Source: DUOA01 sp012839095 (GTDB taxonomy: Bacteria; Bacillota; Clostridia; Caldicoprobacterales; DTU083). Taken from it: 64,000 bases of DNA. Position 1 is the first letter of the stretch. Each line of letters starts with the position of its first letter. The position numbers and the translations under genes were made by a program. The stretch is from NCBI GenBank assembly GCA_050951505.1, contig JBMNJE010000009.1, positions 248,001-312,000 on the forward strand, written 5' to 3'. The notes under the pieces are model-generated. The model saw only the letters and a list, made by a program, of their open reading frames with translations. It made no database searches and was not told where the DNA came from. Shown here in pieces: positions 51,066 through 60,544 of this stretch.

Positions 51066-53594
51066 ATGTCAATCTACCAGATGAGAACACCGCTGAAGGA
51101 GAATGCGGAAACCACTGCCATGCTGCTGCAGTTCGGGCTGGGCATCAGCGAGGTAACTGCCGGTCTCTTAGTGAACAGAGGAATAACCGAGCTGGAGCAG
51201 GCTAAATCCTTTTTAAACCCATCCCTGGATCAGCTGCACGATCCCTTCCTGCTGAGCGGTATGGAAAAAGCTGAAAAGCGGATCAGGCAGGCAGTAAACA
51301 CAGGTGAGAGGATCACTATTTACGGAGATTATGATGCAGACGGTATCACTTCTTCATCCCTTTTATCCCTTTACCTGAAATCACAAGGTGCCATTGTTGA
51401 TGTATATATACCCAGCCGTCAGGAGGAGGGGTACGGTCTTCACATGGAAGCACTGCAAAAAATCCGCGATCAGGGAACCGGACTGGTAATCACTGTTGAC
51501 TGTGGAATCTCCGCCCTGGAAGAGGCAGGGGAATTCCAGCAGTGGATGGATATTATTATTACCGATCATCATAACCCGGGACCGGAACTGCCTGCTGCCT
51601 ATGCCGTTGTTAATCCCAAAATAATCGGACAGGCCTATCCCTTTAAGGAACTGGCCGGGGTAGGGGTGGCTGCCAAGCTGGTGCAGGCATTGGCCGGGGT
51701 GGAAGGCCTGTTGCCTTATCTGGATCTGATCGCTGTCGGCACCATTGCTGATATTGTCCCGTTAACAGATGAAAATAGGGTATTTGCAGCCCTTGGCATA
51801 CAACAGATCAATGAGAGTCCCCGCCCAGGCATCGAAGCTTTGCTGCAAGCCCTGAACATGCAGGGGAAAGACGTGGATGCGGGCAGGATTTCCTATTCCA
51901 TCGGCCCCTGCCTTAACGCTCCCGGCCGCATGACCACCTTTCATGCGGGCTATGAGCTGCTGACTGCAGATAATCTGCATACGGCTCAGCCCCTGGCTGT
52001 TGAGCTGGTTGAACAGAATCAGCTGAGAAAGGAAGCGGAATGCAGGACATTGGAATCGGCCGGGGAAATGCTGCTTAAGCAAGTGGATCTGGCATATGAC
52101 CGTGTAATTGTGGTTGCCGGAGAAGGATGGCATCCCGGTGTCATAGGCATCGTAGCTTCCAGGTTGACCGAGCAGTATAACCGCCCGTCCATTGTACTGT
52201 CAACAGAAGGTGATCAGGCGGTTGGTTCTGCCCGGAGTATCAGCGGTTATCACCTGTATGACGCTCTTGCTGCCTGCAGTGAACTTCTCATTCGGTTTGG
52301 CGGCCACGAAATGGCGGCAGGTCTTTCTATTAGAACAGAGGATATAGATGAGTTTAGAAAATGTATCTGCGCCCATGCAGCTGAGACCCTGGATGAGGCA
52401 GCCCTGATACCCCGCTATTTTCATGACGGGCAGCTCAGGCACGAGCAAATAACTCCCGGCCTTCTGAATGAAATCGATAAGCTGGCTCCCTTTGGCTGCG
52501 GTAATCCTGCTCCCAGGTTTTACCTGCCTTCTGCCCTTGTGGAAAACAGCAGGCTGATAGGAAAGGATTTAAGCCACTTAAAGCTGGTTCTCTCCCTGGG
52601 ACAACGTTCCTGGGATGCCGTTGGCTTTGGGATGGCGGAAACAGGGAAGGATATACAGCAGGGTTCTCATGTCAGCCTCCTGACCTCACTGAAACGAAAT
52701 GAATGGATGGGCATAAGCAGTACACAGCTTCAGATATACAGCATGGAACGAGCTTATCGGGGGATTATGGATGTGGAAGAGCTGCTCTCTTCCTTCCACT
52801 TCAAATTTTTTGATGTTTTTTTCCGGCATTTTATGTATAATGATAATGATGCTTTTCTGACAGCAGTTCAAAGGGGTTTGGGGGCTAATGACGGACAAGC
52901 CTTACCGGTACTGAGTTTGGATGAAACGATATCGCTTCTCCAAGACTCCATGGTGGGCACAGCAGTTTTTGTCAGCACCCTGGAAATTGCTGATATCTTG
53001 TTGAAAAGGCTGATGAAGGCGGATCTGCTGGATAAGATCCCTGTACACTACCATCATCCCAATTCAGGCAGCGGCCCGGGACGAAATACTGTTATTCTCA
53101 TCCCCGACTGCCTGGAGTTACCGGACAGGTACTATCATACCTTAATTATTCCGAAGGCGGAAGAAGGTTTCCACAGAGCCTGGAGGGAACGGTCAGCCTG
53201 GCAGAAGCAGAGAAAATACTGCCATTTACTTGCAGATCATATGGCAGAAAATAGAGGTATAAGAAGTGAAGATTACACTTTAACCAGAGATCAAATGGGT
53301 GTTCTGTACAAGTGGCTGCGCAGAATCGTACCGGGACGCAACATATGGACGGACAGCAGGAATTTGCTGAGGGATGCCATAGAGGGAAGCGGTATTCAGT
53401 GGAATGGGTTTCAACTGTGTCTGGCTCTGGAGATATTCAGGGAATTGAATTTTATCACAGTGAAATCTGAAAACCAGTGTATTTGGATACAATGCAACAG
53501 GAGCCCGGAAAACCGTCAATTGGATGAAAGCCGGCTGGTTAACTTTCACAGGAAGTGGCTGGCCTGTCATGGTATAAGCGATAATATGCGGTAA
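51066..53594 (+). CDS. recJ: Single-stranded-DNA-specific exonuclease RecJ (long form)
   Basis: 5'-3' exonuclease of 842 residues used in recombination and mismatch repair. The DHH core has YGDYDADGITSSSLLSLY, VDCGISALEE and ITDHHNPG; the DHHA1 part has FGGHEMAAGL. An OB-like domain (about 460-570) and a C-terminal extension of about 250 residues follow, as in the long RecJ of Bacillus; the extension is of unclear role. ATG 51066 has GAGGGG four bases away. Usual clostridial order recJ-apt-rel. Confidence 0.92.
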   Translation: MSIYQMRTPLKENAETTAMLLQFGLGISEVTAGLLVNRGITELEQAKSFLNPSLDQLHDPFLLSGMEKAEKRIRQAVNTGERITIYGDYDADGITSSSLLSLYLKSQGAIVDVYIPSRQEEGYGLHMEALQKIRDQGTGLVITVDCGISALEEAGEFQQWMDIIITDHHNPGPELPAAYAVVNPKIIGQAYPFKELAGVGVAAKLVQALAGVEGLLPYLDLIAVGTIADIVPLTDENRVFAALGIQQINESPRPGIEALLQALNMQGKDVDAGRISYSIGPCLNAPGRMTTFHAGYELLTADNLHTAQPLAVELVEQNQLRKEAECRTLESAGEMLLKQVDLAYDRVIVVAGEGWHPGVIGIVASRLTEQYNRPSIVLSTEGDQAVGSARSISGYHLYDALAACSELLIRFGGHEMAAGLSIRTEDIDEFRKCICAHAAETLDEAALIPRYFHDGQLRHEQITPGLLNEIDKLAPFGCGNPAPRFYLPSALVENSRLIGKDLSHLKLVLSLGQRSWDAVGFGMAETGKDIQQGSHVSLLTSLKRNEWMGISSTQLQIYSMERAYRGIMDVEELLSSFHFKFFDVFFRHFMYNDNDAFLTAVQRGLGANDGQALPVLSLDETISLLQDSMVGTAVFVSTLEIADILLKRLMKADLLDKIPVHYHHPNSGSGPGRNTVILIPDCLELPDRYYHTLIIPKAEEGFHRAWRERSAWQKQRKYCHLLADHMAENRGIRSEDYTLTRDQMGVLYKWLRRIVPGRNIWTDSRNLLRDAIEGSGIQWNGFQLCLALEIFRELNFITVKSENQCIWIQCNRSPENRQLDESRLVNFHRKWLACHGISDNMR

Positions 53595-53614
53595 ACGCAT
53601 AAGGAGGAAGCAGT

Positions 53615-54133
53615 ATGGATTTAATCGAAACAATCAGAGTAGTCGAGGATTTTCCCAAGGCAGGTATTTCCTTCAAGGATATTACAACCCTGCTGAAGAA
53701 CAAGGATGCCTACAAGTACACCATAGACAGCATGGTGGAGTTTTGCAGGCAGATTAAAGCTGATGTCGTGGTTGGACCGGAAGCCCGCGGATTTGTGCTG
53801 GGCGCCCCTGTGGCATACGGCCTTGGGGTAGGTTTTGTTCTAGTGCGCAAACCAGGGAAGCTGCCTGCTGAAACTGTGCGTTATGAGTATGACCTGGAGT
53901 ATGGAAAGGATGTACTGGAAATTCACAGGGATGCCATACTGCCCGGTCAAAGAGTGGTTATTGTGGACGATCTTCTGGCCACAGGCGGAACCGCCCTGGC
54001 TGCCACAAAGCTGGTGGAAAAGCTGGGAGGGCAGGTTGTCGGGCTTTTATTCTGCATGGAGCTTGCTTACCTGAACGGCCGCAAGAATCTTGAGGGATAC
54101 CTTGTTCACTCGCTCATCCAATATGATAACTGA
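53615..54133 (+). CDS. apt: Adenine phosphoribosyltransferase
   Basis: Salvages adenine to AMP with PRPP. 172 residues: VVEDFPKAGISFKDITTLLK, GPEARGFVLGAPVAYGLG, the flexible loop RKPGKLPAETV, and the PRPP site VVIVDDLLATGGTALAA. Ribosome site AAGGAGGAAGCAGT before the ATG. It lies 20 bases after recJ, likely in the same transcript. A 155-base spacer to rel follows, in which I see no defined feature. Confidence 0.95.
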   Translation: MDLIETIRVVEDFPKAGISFKDITTLLKNKDAYKYTIDSMVEFCRQIKADVVVGPEARGFVLGAPVAYGLGVGFVLVRKPGKLPAETVRYEYDLEYGKDVLEIHRDAILPGQRVVIVDDLLATGGTALAATKLVEKLGGQVVGLLFCMELAYLNGRKNLEGYLVHSLIQYDN

Positions 54134-54288
54134 GCAATGTCACGCATTAAATATTAAGATTGTAAATATGCATCTATACCGGATATCCAGACTTTTTAAG
54201 ACATCAAAACCTGGGTATATGGTTTATATAGCTATATAAAAGACAAGGATGAATATAAAAGTATTGCCATAGAAAGGAGGAGATGAAT

Positions 54289-56451
54289 GTGCTGGAAGAA
54301 CTTAGAGAGAAACTAACGAAAGCATTTGGCGAAGAGGCAGTTGAAAAAGTAAAGAAGGCATATAAATTCGCTGAGAATGCGCATGCCGGTCAGAAAAGAT
54401 CCTCCGGCGAGCCGTACAGCATTCATCCCCTTGCTGTGGCAAATATTCTGACTGATCTCGGAATGGATGTTGATACCATTATTGCAGGCCTTCTTCATGA
54501 CACCATTGAAGATACAGGCGTTACCAGGGAAGAGCTGGCTGAGCTGTTTGGCGAAGATGTAGCTGAAATGGTAGACGGAGTCACCAAGCTGAGCCGCTTG
54601 TCTTACAAATCCAAGGAAGAGCAGCAGGTGGAGAATCTGCGGAAAATGTTTCTGGCCATGGCAAAGGACATCCGGGTTATTATCATCAAATTATCGGACA
54701 GGCTCCATAATCTGAGAACCCTTGAATACGTGGATGAGGAAAAACAGCGGGAAAAGGCCTACGAAACATTGGAAATCTACGCTCCCCTTGCTCACAGGCT
54801 GGGAATCTTCAAGATAAAATGGGAACTTGAAGACATATCACTGAGGTTCATCGATCCCAAGGGCTATTACGATCTGGTGGAAAAGATTGCCCGAAAACGC
54901 AGGGAACGGGAAGCATTTATACAGGAAGTTATAGGTACCCTGAAGGGAAGGCTGGATGAGCTTTCCATTGAACATGAAATAGAAGGACGCCCCAAGAACT
55001 TTTACAGCATTTATAAGAAGATGTATATGCAGCATAAGGATTTTGAGCAGATTTATGATCTGCTTGCCATCCGGGTGTTGGTCAACACGGTAAAGGACTG
55101 CTATGGTGTCCTTGGAACGGCTCATACTCTATGGAAACCCATTCCAGGCAGGTTTAAGGATTATATTGCAGTGCCCAAACCCAATATGTATCAATCCCTG
55201 CATACAACGGTCATAGGTCCTGAGGGAATACCCTTTGAAATTCAGATTCGGACCTGGGAGATGCACCGTACTGCGGAATATGGTATTGCCGCTCATTGGA
55301 AGTACAAGGAGGGACGGAGAACCTCCTATGATATGGACAAAAAATTGGCCTGGCTGCGCCAGCTCCTTGAATGGCAGAACGACTCCAGGGATGCCAGAGA
55401 GTTCATGGAAACCCTTAAGATTGATCTTTTTACAGATGAGGTGTTTGTTTTTACCCCCAAGGGAGATGTAATTGATCTGCCCAAAGGTGCCACCCCCCTG
55501 GATTTTGCCTATACCATACATAGTGCTGTCGGCAATCGATGCATTGGAGCCAAAGCCAACGGCAAGATTGTACCTTTGGATTATCAGCTGCAAACCGGCG
55601 ATATTGTAGAGATATTAACTACCCAGTCCAGCAGCCACGGACCCAGCAGGGACTGGCTGAAGGTTGTCAAAACCAATCAGGCCAGAAACAAAATAAGGCA
55701 ATGGTTCAAGAAGGAAAGACGGGAAGAGAACATTGAAAAGGGCAGGGAAATGCTGGATCGGGAAGCCAAACGCCAGGGCTATACCTTGTCTCAATTAGTC
55801 CGGAATGAATGGGTGGAAGGCATATTCAAGAAATATGGCTTTACCTCCCTTGAAGATTTATATTCTGCTCTGGGTTACGGAGGCATTACCACCGGTGCCG
55901 TAATATCCCGCCTGGTGGATGAATACCGGAAGGCCAATGAACAGGAAACAGTGCCGGAGAGCATTGTCAGGGAGCCGAAGCCTGAACGGCCCCGAAGCAC
56001 GGCGGACAATGGCATAAAGGTGAAGGATATAGATAATGTCATGGTTCGTTTTGCTAAATGCTGCAATCCGGTACCGGGCGATCCGGTTATCGGTTATATC
56101 ACAAGGGGCCGGGGAGTATCCGTCCACAGAGCGGATTGCGTTAACCTGGCAGAAGGTTTTGTGGACAGCAATCGATTGATAGAGGTCAGCTGGGTGGGTG
56201 AGCACAAAGCTTCCTACAACGCAGAAATCCAGATAGTGGCAAGGGACAGACAGGCCATACTGGCAGACCTGACCAACGCAATCGCGGATCTAAAAATCAA
56301 TGTTACCGCCATAAACGCCAGGACTGCCAAAAACAAGCTGGCTGTCATCAACATGAGCATGGATATTCATGACACTAAGCAGCTGGAAAAGGTTATGAAA
56401 TCCTTAAGGCGTTTACCTGATATAGTTGATGTATATCGTGTAAACGCTTAG
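54289..56451 (+). CDS. rel: Bifunctional (p)ppGpp synthetase/hydrolase
   Basis: Stringent-response enzyme of 720 residues. HD hydrolase domain (about 20-180) with GEPYSIHPLAVANIL and LLHDTIEDTG; synthetase domain (about 235-345) with GRPKNFYSIYKKM and EIQIRTWEMHRTAEYGIAAH; TGS domain (about 385-445, EVFVFTPKGDVIDLPKGAT); zinc-finger region with VRFAKCCNPVPGDPVIG; C-terminal ACT domain. Both active sites look intact. Start GTG 54289 is 8 bases after AGGAGG, while ATG 54283 is only two bases away from it. Confidence 0.94.
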   Translation: MLEELREKLTKAFGEEAVEKVKKAYKFAENAHAGQKRSSGEPYSIHPLAVANILTDLGMDVDTIIAGLLHDTIEDTGVTREELAELFGEDVAEMVDGVTKLSRLSYKSKEEQQVENLRKMFLAMAKDIRVIIIKLSDRLHNLRTLEYVDEEKQREKAYETLEIYAPLAHRLGIFKIKWELEDISLRFIDPKGYYDLVEKIARKRREREAFIQEVIGTLKGRLDELSIEHEIEGRPKNFYSIYKKMYMQHKDFEQIYDLLAIRVLVNTVKDCYGVLGTAHTLWKPIPGRFKDYIAVPKPNMYQSLHTTVIGPEGIPFEIQIRTWEMHRTAEYGIAAHWKYKEGRRTSYDMDKKLAWLRQLLEWQNDSRDAREFMETLKIDLFTDEVFVFTPKGDVIDLPKGATPLDFAYTIHSAVGNRCIGAKANGKIVPLDYQLQTGDIVEILTTQSSSHGPSRDWLKVVKTNQARNKIRQWFKKERREENIEKGREMLDREAKRQGYTLSQLVRNEWVEGIFKKYGFTSLEDLYSALGYGGITTGAVISRLVDEYRKANEQETVPESIVREPKPERPRSTADNGIKVKDIDNVMVRFAKCCNPVPGDPVIGYITRGRGVSVHRADCVNLAEGFVDSNRLIEVSWVGEHKASYNAEIQIVARDRQAILADLTNAIADLKINVTAINARTAKNKLAVINMSMDIHDTKQLEKVMKSLRRLPDIVDVYRVNA

Positions 56452-56507
56452 GCGGTTCGAACTTATTGATTGTACGGAGTTACAGGACAAAGATTGGAGA
56501 GAATGAT

Positions 56508-56957
56508 TTGAGGGCTGTTGTTCAGCGGGTAAAAAGAGCAGCTGTCAGTGTGGATGGAAAGCTGGTTTCCAGTATCTCCGCAGGACATCTGGTATTTTTA
56601 GGCGTGGAGCAGGGAGACACCGGAAAGGATTTGGAGTATCTGGCGGACAAGGTTGTCAACCTTCGTGTATTTGAAGACCAACAGGGAAAAATGAACTTAT
56701 CCGTAAAGGATATAGGCGGGGAACTCCTGGTTGTTTCACAATTTACCCTGTGTGGTGACTGCAGGAAGGGCCGCAGGCCCAGTTTTACTTCTGCTGCTTC
56801 ACCGGACAGGGCGGAAGCCATGTATGAAGAGTTTTGTGTATTGGCAGAGGAGCATGGTGTTCCAGTAAAAAAAGGAGTTTTTCAGGCTCATATGGAAGTG
56901 GAACTGGTAAATGACGGACCGGTTACCATTCTGCTGGACAGCAGGAAAACCTTTTAG
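56508..56957 (+). CDS. dtd: D-aminoacyl-tRNA deacylase
   Basis: Removes D-amino acids from mischarged tRNA. 149 residues, the standard length, when started at TTG 56508 (MRAVVQRVKRAAVSVDGKL), which follows TTGGAGAGAATGAT; the frame extends 14 codons upstream without homology. The active-site motifs are LVVSQFTLCGDC (SQxT) and the C-terminal VNDGPVTILLDS (NxGP). It follows rel by 56 bases and precedes the hydrolase gene by 12, as in many Bacillota. Confidence 0.94.
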   Translation: MRAVVQRVKRAAVSVDGKLVSSISAGHLVFLGVEQGDTGKDLEYLADKVVNLRVFEDQQGKMNLSVKDIGGELLVVSQFTLCGDCRKGRRPSFTSAASPDRAEAMYEEFCVLAEEHGVPVKKGVFQAHMEVELVNDGPVTILLDSRKTF

Positions 56958-56969
56958 GAGGAAACATAT

Positions 56970-57611
56970 TTGAAAATGTTGTCACTGGTTGTGGGAGTAT
57001 TGGGAGTTAACTGCTATATCCCATACTGCAGCGAAACACGGCACTGTGCTGTTATAGATCCAGGCGGAAATGCCAGTCAGATACTGGATTTGATTCAGAA
57101 GAACCGTTTGGATCCACAATATATATTGCTTACCCATGGACATTTTGATCATATAGGCGGTGTTACTGAGTTAAAGGAGAAAACCGGTGCACAGGTGGCA
57201 ATTCACCGGGATGATGCGATGATGCTGACTGATCCGGAGCAGAATCTGGCTGCCTACTTTGGCAGAAAGGTAATTCAGACTGAACCGGATATTCTGCTGG
57301 AAGACGGAAAAGAGCTGCAAACAGGCAATAAAATCATAACTGTAATCCATACACCGGGTCACAGCCGGGGAGGAGTATGCTACCTGGGAGAGGACATTCT
57401 TTTTACCGGTGATACTTTATTTGCAGGCTCAATTGGAAGGACCGACATTCCTAACAGCGATCACCTGACTCTCATTCAATCAATAAACAAACTGATTCTG
57501 CTCGATGATAAGATTCCCATTTATCCCGGCCACGGGCGATCAAGTACCCTGGGACAGGAGCGCAGAAACAATCCGTTTTTGCGAAGCAGAGAGGATACGG
57601 AATTGGTATGA
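56970..57611 (+). CDS. MBL-fold metallohydrolase (glyoxalase II-like)
   Basis: Protein of 213 residues with the two-metal site: THGHFDHIGGV (HxHxDH), a His in IHTPGHSRGGV, an Asp in FTGDTLFAGSIGR and the last His in YPGHGRSS. Members hydrolyse thioesters such as lactoylglutathione or related compounds; the substrate here is unknown. TTG start 56970 after AGGAGGAAACATAT. The end overlaps hemZ by four bases (ATGA), and this dtd-MBL-hemZ order is conserved in Clostridia. Confidence 0.9.
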   Translation: MKMLSLVVGVLGVNCYIPYCSETRHCAVIDPGGNASQILDLIQKNRLDPQYILLTHGHFDHIGGVTELKEKTGAQVAIHRDDAMMLTDPEQNLAAYFGRKVIQTEPDILLEDGKELQTGNKIITVIHTPGHSRGGVCYLGEDILFTGDTLFAGSIGRTDIPNSDHLTLIQSINKLILLDDKIPIYPGHGRSSTLGQERRNNPFLRSREDTELV

Positions 57612-59206
57612 TCAGAGTCAAAGCACCTCAGGTATCCTATGAAAATGAGATCGCTGAGCTGACAAAGGTGTTTTTTCCCGGGGAGCAGGTCACCGTCATG
57701 ATGAAAAAGGAGCATGCCGGAAGCTCCAAAGCCGGCTGCTCTGATGAAGAATTGCCTTTAGCAGACACGGTGCTGGAAACCGGATACACAATAGATAAAC
57801 CGGAATCCATAGTGTTTTATGCCTTCTTATGGCAAAGCAATACTATAATATGTGAGTACAGGACAGCTAAGCCTCTTGATGCTGATACGGAAGATTCGGC
57901 GAATGGCATCCGTTATGGCAGTTATCAGCTAAGTCGGGAAGACCTTAAAAACCCGGCTAGGAAAAGCAACAGATTGATTAAGAACGGCCTCAAGGCTTGT
58001 GTCTTTGAACTATTAAAAAAGCATACAGGTCAGCATCCCAAGTGGGGGGCAATGACCGGTATACGTCCTGTGAAACTGGTTCATGAAATGCTTGACAAGG
58101 GCATGGATGATATTAACGCAAGACAGGAACTGCTTACAGCATACAAGCTGCATCCGGAGAAAGCCAATCTTCTCATCAGAACAGCCAGGAACCAGCGGCC
58201 TTTTATTGACAGGCAGGGAACAGACAGAGCCTCTGTCTATATTAATATTCCATTTTGCCCTACCCGCTGCCATTATTGTTCATTTCCATCGGATCTGATT
58301 GGCAGGGTGGAAAGCAGGATGGATGCATATCTGGAATGCCTGAAACAGGAGATTACAGCAGTTATGAACCAACTGTCCAGGACTGAAACTCAGGTGGATA
58401 CCATATACATCGGAGGCGGTACCCCCACTGTTTTGGAGCATTCCAAACTGGAAACACTGCTAAGAACAGTACATGAGCAGATTGTATCCGGGTATCCCAT
58501 TCGCGAATATACAGTAGAAGCCGGCCGGCCGGACAGTCTGGATACGGAAAAACTGTACTTGATGAAGGAATACGGAGTTACCCGGCTGAGTATCAATCCC
58601 CAGTCTATGAATCAGGAAACTCTGAATCGAATTGGCAGAGGACATACCGTGGAACAGCTGGTACAGGTTTACAAAAAAGCCAGGGAAATTGGATTTGACA
58701 GCATTAACATGGATGTCATACTGGGCCTGCCCGGGGAAACCGCTGAGCATTTTCAGCGTACCATGAGTGATATTGCAGTCCTTGATCCTGATAACATTAC
58801 GGTGCATACATTGGCAGTGAAGAGGGCATCTGCCTGGAAGGAAGAATATGCCTTTAATCAATATGATTCCTCCCGAAAGGGGATTGCTGAGGAAATGGCT
58901 TCTGTCAGCAGGGAGTGGATGGACAGGCTGGGCATGGAGCCCTATTATCTATATCGGCAGAAATACATGCTGGATCATTTGGAGAATGTCGGTTACTCCC
59001 TTCCGGGCAAGGAATGCCTGTACAACATTCAGTTCATGCATGAGAGCCGGGATGTATGGGCATTTGGAGCAGGAGCGTCAAGTAAAATATATTATCCGGC
59101 TGAGGACAGGCTGGAGCGGATAGGAAATGTCAAAAACCTTGATGACTACCTGTACCGCATAGATGAAATGATAGGAAGAAAACTGAGAATACTTAAGGGC
59201 AGTTAA
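57608..59206 (+). CDS. hemZ: Radical SAM coproporphyrinogen dehydrogenase HemZ
   Basis: Oxygen-independent coproporphyrinogen III oxidase-like protein, 532 residues. A family-specific N-terminal domain (about 1-195) precedes the radical SAM core with NIPFCPTRCHYCSFPSD (CxxxCxxC), TIYIGGGTPTVLE, TVEAGRPDSL, and RLSINPQSMNQETLNRIGRG. No other heme genes are near. HemZ is frequent in anaerobes without obvious heme synthesis, so the true substrate in such organisms is debated. Coupled to the hydrolase gene upstream. Confidence 0.92.
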   Translation: MIRVKAPQVSYENEIAELTKVFFPGEQVTVMMKKEHAGSSKAGCSDEELPLADTVLETGYTIDKPESIVFYAFLWQSNTIICEYRTAKPLDADTEDSANGIRYGSYQLSREDLKNPARKSNRLIKNGLKACVFELLKKHTGQHPKWGAMTGIRPVKLVHEMLDKGMDDINARQELLTAYKLHPEKANLLIRTARNQRPFIDRQGTDRASVYINIPFCPTRCHYCSFPSDLIGRVESRMDAYLECLKQEITAVMNQLSRTETQVDTIYIGGGTPTVLEHSKLETLLRTVHEQIVSGYPIREYTVEAGRPDSLDTEKLYLMKEYGVTRLSINPQSMNQETLNRIGRGHTVEQLVQVYKKAREIGFDSINMDVILGLPGETAEHFQRTMSDIAVLDPDNITVHTLAVKRASAWKEEYAFNQYDSSRKGIAEEMASVSREWMDRLGMEPYYLYRQKYMLDHLENVGYSLPGKECLYNIQFMHESRDVWAFGAGASSKIYYPAEDRLERIGNVKNLDDYLYRIDEMIGRKLRILKGS

Positions 59207-59238
59207 TTAAATGACTGCTGGACAAGGAGGCATTACGG

Positions 59239-60492
59239 ATGATAACTAAGGCTCCGAAAGGTACAAAGGATATTTTGCCTCAGGAGATTTATAAATGGCA
59301 TTATATGGAGGATACTATCCGCGAAATTACCCGGGTTTTCGGATACCGGGAGATTCGTACGCCGGTCTTTGAGCATACTGAACTCTTTGAGCGGGGAGTA
59401 GGAGAAAGCACGGATATAGTCCAGAAGGAAATGTACACCTTTACGGATAAGGGCGGGCGAAGCATTACCTTAAAGCCGGAGGGGACAGCCGGTGCAGCCA
59501 GAGCCTATATAGAGCACAAGCTTTATGCAGATGCCCAGCCGGTGAAGATGTACTACATCACTCCCTGTTATCGTTATGAAAGGCCGCAGGCCGGAAGACA
59601 GCGGGAATTCCACCAGTTTGGAGTAGAGGTTTTTGGCGCATCGGAGGCATCGGTGGATGTGGAGGTTATATCTCTTGCCATTACTCTGCTTGATCGCCTG
59701 GGGATTCAGGGACTGGCGGTCAAACTCAACAGCATTGGATGTCCGAAGTGCAGGCCGGTTTATCATGAGATTCTGCGTTCATATTTTGCGAATCACCTTG
59801 ATGAACTGTGCTCAACCTGTCAGGACCGCTATGAAAGCAATCCCTTGCGCATACTGGACTGCAAGGTTGAGGGCTGCCGGCCTGTAATTAACTCAGCCCC
59901 ACATATGCTGGATTATCTGTGCGAGGAATGCGGGGACCATTTTGAGGATACCCAAAAATATCTGAATGCATCAGGGATAGGTTACAGCATAGATCCGATG
60001 ATTGTAAGAGGGCTGGATTATTATACAAAAACAGTATTCGAGATTATTTCCGATTCCATTGGTGCCCAGGGAACGGTCTGCGGCGGCGGAAGATATGACG
60101 GCCTGGTAGAGGAGTGCGGCGGTCCCAGCGTTCCGGGAGTTGGATTCGGTCTTGGCCTTGAAAGACTTCTGCTGGTGCTGGAGAATCAGAAAACGGATTT
60201 CCCCCAAGCCGAAGTCTGCAGGGTATTCTTCGCAACTATCGGTGAGAAGGCCAGGGAAAAGGCATTTACTCTGATTAAACAGCTGCGCGATAAAGGCATA
60301 TCCTCAGATATGGATCATGTAGGGCGAAGTCTGAAGGCTCAGTTTAAATATGCCGACAAGCTGGGTGCACGTTTTGTCGGAACACTGGGCGATGATGAGC
60401 TGGCATCCGGACAGCTGCGCCTTAAGGAAATGGAAACAGGCAGGGAAGAAACAGTGCCCTTTGACAGTATTTCAGATTTTTTGGGTATCTGA
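59239..60492 (+). CDS. hisS: Histidyl-tRNA synthetase
   Basis: Class II synthetase of 417 residues. Motif 1 includes GTKDILPQEIYKW to FEHTELFERGVGESTDIV; motif 2 is YYITPCYRYERPQAGRQREF; the histidine-specific loops are LDYYTKTVFEI and GGRYDGLVEECGG; motif 3 is GVGFGLGLERLLLVLE. The C-terminal anticodon domain begins near residue 325. Ribosome site AAGGAGGCATTACGG. hisS-aspS adjacency with 52 bases between is common in Bacillota. No T-box lies upstream: only 32 bases separate it from hemZ. Confidence 0.96.
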   Translation: MITKAPKGTKDILPQEIYKWHYMEDTIREITRVFGYREIRTPVFEHTELFERGVGESTDIVQKEMYTFTDKGGRSITLKPEGTAGAARAYIEHKLYADAQPVKMYYITPCYRYERPQAGRQREFHQFGVEVFGASEASVDVEVISLAITLLDRLGIQGLAVKLNSIGCPKCRPVYHEILRSYFANHLDELCSTCQDRYESNPLRILDCKVEGCRPVINSAPHMLDYLCEECGDHFEDTQKYLNASGIGYSIDPMIVRGLDYYTKTVFEIISDSIGAQGTVCGGGRYDGLVEECGGPSVPGVGFGLGLERLLLVLENQKTDFPQAEVCRVFFATIGEKAREKAFTLIKQLRDKGISSDMDHVGRSLKAQFKYADKLGARFVGTLGDDELASGQLRLKEMETGREETVPFDSISDFLGI

Positions 60493-60544
60493 CAAAACAA
60501 CACTTGAGGAAAAAGAAGGGTCTGACGTAAAAGGAGGAAACAAG

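Noticed and set aside
59207..59238. T-box control of hisS-aspS
   Set aside because: The gap to hemZ is only 32 bases, too short for a T-box leader.
60350..60544. 65-residue N-terminal extension of AspS
   Set aside because: It overlaps hisS in another frame; the conserved protein starts at ATG 60545 with its own AAAGGAGG.
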